Below, one piece after another: positions 1-5,575 of a DNA stretch of 5,575 nucleotides (the first letter of the stretch is position 1; every line of letters starts with the position of its first letter). This DNA comes from CAZQCI01 sp964592255 (GTDB lineage Bacteria; UBA10199; SBBF01). Both the position numbers and the translations under genes were made by a program. Location: contig CAZQCI010000127.1 of the NCBI GenBank assembly GCA_964592255.1, positions 1 through 5,575 of the forward strand, written 5' to 3'. Under the pieces are notes generated by a model. It was not told where the DNA came from. It saw only the letters and a list, made by a program, of their open reading frames with translations, and made no database searches.

Positions 1-1656
1 AACTTCGAAGACGCTATTCTTCTTTCCGAACGTTTGGTGAAGGATGACGTGTTTACCTCTATCCATATCGAAGAGTTTGAATGCGTGGCTCGCGATACCA
101 AGTTAGGTAAAGAAGAAATTACTCGCGACATTCCTAACTTAGGTGAGGAAGCCTTACGTCATTTGGACGAGTCGGGCATTATTCGTATTGGTGCTGAAGT
201 GAAGCCAGACGATATTCTTGTTGGTAAAATTACTCCTAAAGGAGAAACACAACTTTCTCCCGAAGAAAAATTATTACGAGCTATTTTTGGTGAAAAAGCG
301 GGTGATGTTCGTGATACCTCACTTCGGTCCGGTCCTGGTGTTTACGGAACTGTGATTGCCACTCAGGTTTTTTCACGTGAAGGAACCGATTTGGATGAAC
401 GGGCCAAAGATCAGCAAGATCAAGCCACCAAGAAACTGAAAAAAGATCAGACGGATGAAGGTGATGTGATTCGTGCTTCTGCCGAAAAGAAAATTGCTCA
501 ATTATTGGTTGGTAAGGTTTCTTCATCTAAAGTGATTGATGAAGAAACTGAAAAAGTTCTTTTGCCTAAAGGCAAGAACATTACGGAAGCCGTGTTGCGC
601 CAAATTCCCTTTGAAAAGTGGAAGGAAATTTCCTGTGAAGGCGGAGATGATTTAGAAGAAAAAATCGCCGAAATCATCGAAGACATGGAAGATCAGATGG
701 ATTTGGTCAAGATGATGTACGACCAAAAAGTGAATCGTCTTAAAAAAGGCGATGAATTGCCTCCTGGGGTTATTAAGCTTGTTAAAGTGTACGTCGCCAT
801 CAAACGAAAAATTATGGTGGGAGACAAGCTCGCTGGTCGTCATGGTAACAAAGGGGTAGTCAGCCAAGTGTTACCAGCGGAAGATATGCCTTATATGGAA
901 GATGGTCGTCCTGTGGATGTAGTACTTAATCCTTTAGGTGTGCCTTCCCGTATGAATATCGGACAGATTCTTGAAATTCATTTGGGTTGGGCGGGCTCTG
1001 AGCTTGGTCGCAAGATTCAAGAGATGTGCGATGCTATGGCCAGCCGTGAGGTATTATCGTCTTACATCAAAAAAATCTATAAATCGAAAGAGGTGAATGA
1101 ATTTTTGGAATCTGCTTCTGATAAGGAGATTAAAGATTTAGCTCACGACCTTTCTAAAGGGGTTCATTTCTCTTCACCCGTTTTTGATGGTGCGCATGAA
1201 GACGAAATTAAATCTCTCTTCCAGCTGGCTGGAGTGCCTGAATCGGGCCAGGTCATTCTTTTCGATGGAAAAACGGGTGATGTGTTTGAACATCCGGTGA
1301 CTGTCGGTCAAATGTACATTCTTAAGTTGCACCATTTGGTGGACGAAAAGATTCACGCTCGTTCCATTGGGCCTTATTCCTTGGTGACGCAGCAGCCGTT
1401 GGGAGGAAAAGCCCAGTTTGGTGGTCAGCGTTTAGGGGAAATGGAAGTGTGGGCGATGGAAGCTTACGGCGCGGCTTATACGTTGCAAGAGTTTTTGACC
1501 GTGAAGTCCGACGACATTGTGGGACGTACGCGTATGTATGAACATATCGTTAAAGGCAACCATAACTTAGAACCTGGCTTGCCAGAATCGTTTAAGGTGC
1601 TCTTGAAAGAACTTCAGAGCTTGTCGTTGAACGTGGAGTTGATAGAAGAAAAATAA
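1..1656 (+). CDS. rpoB: DNA-directed RNA polymerase subunit beta, C-terminal part (5' end outside window)
   Basis: This is the C-terminal 551 residues of the beta subunit, open from base 1 to a TAA stop at 1654-1656. The true start lies upstream, and the TTG at 34 is only an internal codon. The first residues, NFEDAILLSERLV, match the E. coli segment beginning at Asn811, with the acidic Glu-Asp pair beside the active site. The catalytic-centre lysines equivalent to E. coli K1065 and K1073 are in GDKLAGRHGNKG (codons at 826 and 850). The counterpart of H1237 is in DEKIHARS (codon at 1354). The C-terminal block around GGKAQFGGQRLGEMEVWA, which packs against beta', is complete, and the protein ends NVELIEEK. 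Between about 367 and 768 there is a charged, helix-rich insert (SI2 type) about 21 residues longer than in E. coli. The rifampicin-binding region is upstream of the window. The gene is followed 12 bases later by rpoC, as in most bacteria. Identity is certain. Confidence 0.99.
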   Translation, partial: NFEDAILLSERLVKDDVFTSIHIEEFECVARDTKLGKEEITRDIPNLGEEALRHLDESGIIRIGAEVKPDDILVGKITPKGETQLSPEEKLLRAIFGEKAGDVRDTSLRSGPGVYGTVIATQVFSREGTDLDERAKDQQDQATKKLKKDQTDEGDVIRASAEKKIAQLLVGKVSSSKVIDEETEKVLLPKGKNITEAVLRQIPFEKWKEISCEGGDDLEEKIAEIIEDMEDQMDLVKMMYDQKVNRLKKGDELPPGVIKLVKVYVAIKRKIMVGDKLAGRHGNKGVVSQVLPAEDMPYMEDGRPVDVVLNPLGVPSRMNIGQILEIHLGWAGSELGRKIQEMCDAMASREVLSSYIKKIYKSKEVNEFLESASDKEIKDLAHDLSKGVHFSSPVFDGAHEDEIKSLFQLAGVPESGQVILFDGKTGDVFEHPVTVGQMYILKLHHLVDEKIHARSIGPYSLVTQQPLGGKAQFGGQRLGEMEVWAMEAYGAAYTLQEFLTVKSDDIVGRTRMYEHIVKGNHNLEPGLPESFKVLLKELQSLSLNVELIEEK

Positions 1657-1668
1657 AAAGGAACAACC
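1657..1668 (+). promoter_or_regulatory. rpoB-rpoC gap with rpoC ribosome binding site
   Basis: The whole intergenic gap is 12 bases. It contains AAAGGA at 1657-1662, a Shine-Dalgarno-like sequence ending six bases before the ATG at 1669, which fixes the rpoC start. There is no room for a promoter or terminator, so rpoC must be read from the rpoB transcript. The spacing and motif are seen directly; co-transcription is inferred. Confidence 0.8.
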
Positions 1669-4600
1669 ATGGACATCGCAAATTTTTTCGAAAAACCCAA
1701 AGATCCTTCATCATATTCAGCTATGAAGGTAACACTGGCGAGCCCTGAGCTCATCCGCTCATGGTCGTTTGGTGAGGTCAAAAAGCCTGAGACTATCAAC
1801 TACCGGACTTTTAAGCCGGAACGAGATGGTCTTTTTTGCGCTAAAATCTTTGGCCCTGTTAAAGACTATGAGTGCAATTGCGGTAAATATAAGCGCATGA
1901 AACATCGTGGCATTGTCTGCGAAAAGTGCGGCGTGGAAGTGATTCAATCTAAAGTACGGCGCGAAAGAATGGGGCATATTAACTTAGCGGCTCCTGTGGC
2001 GCACATTTGGTTTTTAAAGAGTCTTCCTTCTCGTATTGGAACTTTATTAGATGTGACTCTCAAAGACTTGGAGCGCGTTCTGTATTGCGAAGCTTATATT
2101 GTTAACGATCCAGGTACCACCAGTCTTGCCGAAGGAGAAATTCTTTCAGAAGAAGCGTATCAAAAAGCACGTACCGATTTTGGTGGTGATTTTGTTGCTG
2201 GTATGGGCGGAGCAGCTGTGCGTGAAATGTTACGCAAAATCGATCCTGATGCTTTGGCCAAAAAGTTGCGTCAAGATTTGGAAAAAACCAATTCAGAGGC
2301 TACGCGCAAAAAATTATCTAAGCGTTTAAAAGTGGTGGAATCTTTCCGTGATTCTGGAAATCGTCCCGAATGGATGATGATGGAAGTTGTTCCTGTTCTT
2401 CCTCCCGATCTTCGTCCTCTTGTCCCTTTGGAAGGGGGCCGTTTTGCCACTTCTGACCTCAACGATTTATATCGTCGTGTTATTAACCGTAATAACCGGC
2501 TTCAACGTCTGCAAGAATTGAATGCCCCCGCCATCATTGTTCGTAACGAAATGCGCATGTTGCAAGAAGCTGTGGATGCTTTGTTTGACAATGGTCGTCG
2601 TGGCAAAGTGTTTACGGGACCTAACAAGCGTCCTCTTCGTTCTTTGTCCGACATGATTAAAGGAAAACAAGGCCGCTTCCGTCAAAACCTTTTAGGTAAA
2701 CGTGTGGATTACTCCGGCCGTTCCGTTATTGTTGTGGGGCCTAATCTCAAATTGCACCAATGTGGTTTGCCTAAGAAGATGGCTTTAGAATTATTCAAGC
2801 CATTTATTTTCCATAAGTTGGAAGAGAAAGGTTATGTTTCCACCATCAAGAGTGCTCGTAAGATGGTTGAAAAGGAAAGGCCGGAAGTTTACGACGTGTT
2901 GGAAGAGGTAGTTAAAGAACATCCTGTTATCCTTAACCGTGCTCCTACTTTGCACCGTTTGGGGATGCAAGCTTTTGAACCCGTGCTTGTGGAAGGAAAA
3001 GCAATTCGCTTACACCCATTGGTGTGTGCGGCTTTCAACGCTGACTTTGACGGTGACCAAATGGCCGTGCACGTTCCTCTTTCGGTGGAAGCGCAAATTG
3101 AAGCTCGCGTGTTGATGATGTCCACTAATAATATTCTTTCACCTGCTAGTGGTAAGCCCATCATTGTTCCCACACAGGACATGGTTTTGGGTATTTATTA
3201 TCTTACCCGTGAAAAACCCAATGTTTTAGGCGCTGGAAAAGTTTTTTCCAATGCTCACGAAGTGCGCATGGCTTACGATCACCAAGCTGTTGATCTTCAC
3301 GCACCTATTAAAGTGCGTTTGGACGGCAAGATTGTGGACACGACTGTGGGCCGTATGATTTTGAGCGAGATTCTTCCTAAACAACTGCCTTTTGAAAACA
3401 TCAATAAAGTGATGGATAAGAAGGCCATCGGTTCGTTAGTTGATCTTTGCTATCGTGTGGCGGGCAACAAGGAAACCGTTCTCTTGGCCGACCGCTTGAA
3501 GAATATTGGTTTTGAGTTTGCCACTAAAGCTGGAATTTCTGTTTGCTTAGACGATATGAAAGTTCCTGCGGGCAAAGAAAAATTAATGAACGATGCGTAT
3601 TCTCAAGTCGCCGAAGTGGAAAACCAATATTTGGAAGGTTTGATCACTGGAGGAGAGCGTTATAATAAGATCGTTGATATTTGGGCGCAGACAACCGAAG
3701 CCGTTGCTGGAGAAATGATGAAAGGAATGGGCACTGACATCGTTAAAGATGAAGGTGGTAAGGACAAAAAAATCCCCAGCTTCAACTCCATCTACATCAT
3801 GGCCGATTCTGGATCCCGCGGTTCACAACAACAGATGCGTCAGTTGGCCGGTATGCGTGGTTTGATGGCCAAGCCGTCGGGTGAAATTATTGAAACTCCT
3901 ATTACTGCTAATTTCCGTGAAGGCTTAACGGTGTTGCAGTACTTTATTTCGACTCACGGTGCGCGTAAAGGTTTGGCGGATACCGCTTTAAAGACAGCGA
4001 ACTCCGGTTACTTGACTCGTCGTTTGGTAGACGTGGCGCAAGATATTATCATCTTGGAAGAAGATTGTGGTACATTAGATGGTATTGAGATGACACCACT
4101 CGTTGAAGGTGGAGAAGTAATTGAAGCCTTGGGCGACCGTATTTTAGGACGTGTGGCTTTGGAAGATGTTGTCGATCCATTTACCAGTGAAACCATTGTT
4201 CCTGCCGGTCAGGAAATTAATGAAGAGTTGGTAGAAAAAATTGAAGAGTCTGGCTTGGAAAAAGTTAAAATCCGTTCCGTGCTTACATGTGCTTCCCGTC
4301 ATGGGGCGTGTATTAGATGCTACGGACGTGATTTGTCTCGAGGTCATCTGGTGAATATTGGTGAGACGGTTGGTGTTATTGCCGCCCAGTCCATTGGTGA
4401 ACCTGGAACGCAGTTAACCATGCGTACCTTCCACATCGGGGGTGCCGCTTCTCGTCGTGCTGAACAATCCACTCTCGAATGTCGCCATGATGGTCATATC
4501 AAATTCATTAATGTGAAGATTGTAACCAATAAGCACGGGAACCTTACCGTTATGAATCGACATGGGGAAATTGCCATTGTTGATGAAACCGGACGGGAAC

Positions 4601-5575
4601 GTGAAAAATATCCGCTCACTTATGGAGCTATTCTTAAGGTGAGCGAAGGGGAGCAAGTAAAAGCGAAAGCCTTACTTGCGGAATGGGATCCCTACACGGT
4701 TCCTATTCTTACCGAAGTGCCTGGTGTTGTGAAATATGGTGATATTCTTGAAGGTCAGACAATGCAGGAAATTATCGATGAAGTGACCGGCTTGTCTCGT
4801 AAGGTGATTACTCAAGCCAAAGATGGGGCGCTTCGTCCGCGTGTTTCCATTAAGTCGCCTGATGGTGGAAAAACCATCAAATTGCCTAGTGGCAGTGAAG
4901 CCCGTTATCTTCTTCCTATCGGAGCCAATATTGTGGTGAGCGAGGGTGAGGAAGTACAAGGCGGTGACGTGTTGGCCAAAATCCCTCGTGAAACGACTAA
5001 GACCAAAGACATCACCGGAGGTCTTCCTCGTGTGGCAGAATTGTTTGAAGCTCGTAAGCCTAAGGAATGTGCTGTTATCAGTGAAATTGATGGTTATATT
5101 TCTTACGGTAAAGACACCCGTGGTAAACGTAAATTATTGGTGACCCCTGAAGTGGGTGAGCCTAAGGAATATCTTATTCCTAAGGGCCGACATATTTCTG
5201 TGCATGAAGGTGAATTTGTACGTGCTGGCGAACCTTTGATGGATGGGTCTTCCAACCCGCACGACATTTTAAGTATTTTGGGCGAAAAAGCTTTGGCCAA
5301 ATATTTAACCGACGAAGTGCAGGAAGTGTATCGTCTACAGGGCGTGAAGATTAACGATAAGCACATTGAAATTATTGTCCGTTCCATGTTGCGTAAAGTC
5401 CGTATTATGGATCCGGGTGATACTCGTTTCTTAGTGGACGAAAGTGTTGATCGTTTTGTGTTTGAAGAGGAAAATCTTCAAGTGAAGAAGAAAAAAGGTA
5501 AAACCGCCGTTGGAGAGCCGTTACTTTTAGGTATTACTAAGGCATCTCTGACAACCGAAAGCTTTATCTCCGCAG
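1669..5575 (+). CDS. rpoC: DNA-directed RNA polymerase subunit beta' (3' end outside window)
   Basis: This is the catalytic beta' subunit, with 1302 residues visible and no in-frame stop. The family is usually 1370-1410 residues, so about 60-90 are missing. The ATG start follows a good ribosome binding site. In order: the first zinc site, C69/C71/C84/C87; lid and sigma-binding clamp helices, about 250-305; rudder, about 308-325; switch region in KGKQGRFRQNLLGKRVDYSGR, about 331-351; and NRAPTLHR, whose R424 equals E. coli R425. The Mg-binding loop NADFDGDQ follows, with D459, D461 and D463. Next come the F-loop, about 712-733; bridge helix, about 755-790, with T776/A777 equal to E. coli T790/A791; and the second zinc site, C800/C874/C881/C884. 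The trigger loop has M918, R919 and H922 and is interrupted by a roughly 185-residue SI3 insert before KDITGGLPRV (1113-1122). The visible sequence ends in LLLGITKASLTTESFISA. All catalytic and metal-binding residues are present. It forms the core enzyme with beta, alpha and omega. Confidence 0.99.
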   Translation, partial: MDIANFFEKPKDPSSYSAMKVTLASPELIRSWSFGEVKKPETINYRTFKPERDGLFCAKIFGPVKDYECNCGKYKRMKHRGIVCEKCGVEVIQSKVRRERMGHINLAAPVAHIWFLKSLPSRIGTLLDVTLKDLERVLYCEAYIVNDPGTTSLAEGEILSEEAYQKARTDFGGDFVAGMGGAAVREMLRKIDPDALAKKLRQDLEKTNSEATRKKLSKRLKVVESFRDSGNRPEWMMMEVVPVLPPDLRPLVPLEGGRFATSDLNDLYRRVINRNNRLQRLQELNAPAIIVRNEMRMLQEAVDALFDNGRRGKVFTGPNKRPLRSLSDMIKGKQGRFRQNLLGKRVDYSGRSVIVVGPNLKLHQCGLPKKMALELFKPFIFHKLEEKGYVSTIKSARKMVEKERPEVYDVLEEVVKEHPVILNRAPTLHRLGMQAFEPVLVEGKAIRLHPLVCAAFNADFDGDQMAVHVPLSVEAQIEARVLMMSTNNILSPASGKPIIVPTQDMVLGIYYLTREKPNVLGAGKVFSNAHEVRMAYDHQAVDLHAPIKVRLDGKIVDTTVGRMILSEILPKQLPFENINKVMDKKAIGSLVDLCYRVAGNKETVLLADRLKNIGFEFATKAGISVCLDDMKVPAGKEKLMNDAYSQVAEVENQYLEGLITGGERYNKIVDIWAQTTEAVAGEMMKGMGTDIVKDEGGKDKKIPSFNSIYIMADSGSRGSQQQMRQLAGMRGLMAKPSGEIIETPITANFREGLTVLQYFISTHGARKGLADTALKTANSGYLTRRLVDVAQDIIILEEDCGTLDGIEMTPLVEGGEVIEALGDRILGRVALEDVVDPFTSETIVPAGQEINEELVEKIEESGLEKVKIRSVLTCASRHGACIRCYGRDLSRGHLVNIGETVGVIAAQSIGEPGTQLTMRTFHIGGAASRRAEQSTLECRHDGHIKFINVKIVTNKHGNLTVMNRHGEIAIVDETGREREKYPLTYGAILKVSEGEQVKAKALLAEWDPYTVPILTEVPGVVKYGDILEGQTMQEIIDEVTGLSRKVITQAKDGALRPRVSIKSPDGGKTIKLPSGSEARYLLPIGANIVVSEGEEVQGGDVLAKIPRETTKTKDITGGLPRVAELFEARKPKECAVISEIDGYISYGKDTRGKRKLLVTPEVGEPKEYLIPKGRHISVHEGEFVRAGEPLMDGSSNPHDILSILGEKALAKYLTDEVQEVYRLQGVKINDKHIEIIVRSMLRKVRIMDPGDTRFLVDESVDRFVFEEENLQVKKKKGKTAVGEPLLLGITKASLTTESFISA

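Noticed and set aside
2099..2329. A plus-strand open frame of 76 codons in another frame within rpoC.
   Set aside because: It overlaps the intact rpoC frame completely, and its Lys/Val-rich product looks like an out-of-frame reading with no domain.
2889..3182. A minus-strand open frame of 97 codons opposite the rpoC active-site region.
   Set aside because: It lies over one of the most conserved parts of beta', its product resembles no family I know, and I see no clear ribosome binding site. It is a shadow of the plus-strand codon pattern.
3649..3657. A strong Shine-Dalgarno-like GGAGGAG inside rpoC.
   Set aside because: No start codon lies at suitable spacing downstream. The bases encode the conserved Gly-Gly-Glu-Arg of the TGGERYNK segment.
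3640..3666. A possible internal sigma70-type promoter in rpoC: perfect TATAAT at 3661-3666 with TTGATC at 3640-3645.
   Set aside because: The spacing is only 15 bases and the -35 matches 4 of 6. The TATAAT falls on Tyr-Asn codons of the conserved ERYNKIVDIW segment, so protein constraint explains it. No gene start follows that would need it.
3766..3772. A run of seven As in rpoC, with a similar run at 1069-1075 in rpoB, as possible slippage or frameshift points.
   Set aside because: The reading frame stays open and family-like on both sides of each run, so neither shows a disrupted frame. Short A runs are expected in Lys-rich coding sequence of this composition.
5103..5387. A minus-strand open frame of 94 codons opposite the 3' part of rpoC.
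   Set aside because: It is fully antisense to conserved beta' sequence, its composition fits a reverse-complement shadow, and it has no recognisable domain.
5485..5502. An A-rich run (AAGAAGAAAAAAGG) encoding a lysine cluster, resembling a slippery frameshift site.
   Set aside because: The six As are in the AAA AAA G phase, not the A AAA AAG phase needed for classic -1 slippage. The conserved C-terminal block continues in the original frame. The segment is a variable lysine-rich linker.

Overview
The window is an ordinary housekeeping locus. It holds the 3' part of rpoB (RNA polymerase beta subunit) followed, after 12 bases, by rpoC (beta' subunit). Both genes are on the + strand, and both run off the window: rpoB at its 5' end and rpoC at its 3' end. 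Together they fill the whole sequence apart from the 12-base gap, which carries the rpoC ribosome binding site. I read frame 1 codon by codon from 1669 to 5574 and found no stop or frameshift, so rpoC is intact as far as it can be seen.

The organism is a bacterium of the Proteobacteria in the broad sense. Beta carries the lineage insert usually called SI2, and beta' carries the large SI3 insert in its trigger loop. Both are features of proteobacterial-type polymerases. The detailed wording points away from Gammaproteobacteria and toward former Deltaproteobacteria or Bdellovibrionota-like lineages. The signs are an SI2 region about 21 residues longer than in E. coli, a missing 13-residue segment in beta', and a GEPLLLGITKASL-type junction. 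That placement is from memory of these families and not from a search. Base composition is moderate, and arginine is written almost entirely as CGT or CGC, as expected of a highly expressed gene.

Layout: 1-1656 is the beta C-terminal part, starting at the position equivalent to E. coli Asn811, so the rifampicin-resistance region lies upstream and is not visible. Position 1657-1668 is the gap with the ribosome binding site. Position 1669-5575 is beta' residues 1-1302, lacking roughly the last 60-90 residues. The two subunits form the two pincers of the polymerase and jointly build the active site. Beta supplies the two catalytic-centre lysines (codons at 826 and 850), and beta' supplies the Mg-binding NADFDGDQ loop, bridge helix and trigger loop. 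Their adjacency supports co-transcription and balanced synthesis.

I found no undescribed system here. The findings below are modest sequence variations in a very conserved machine and carry low interest scores.
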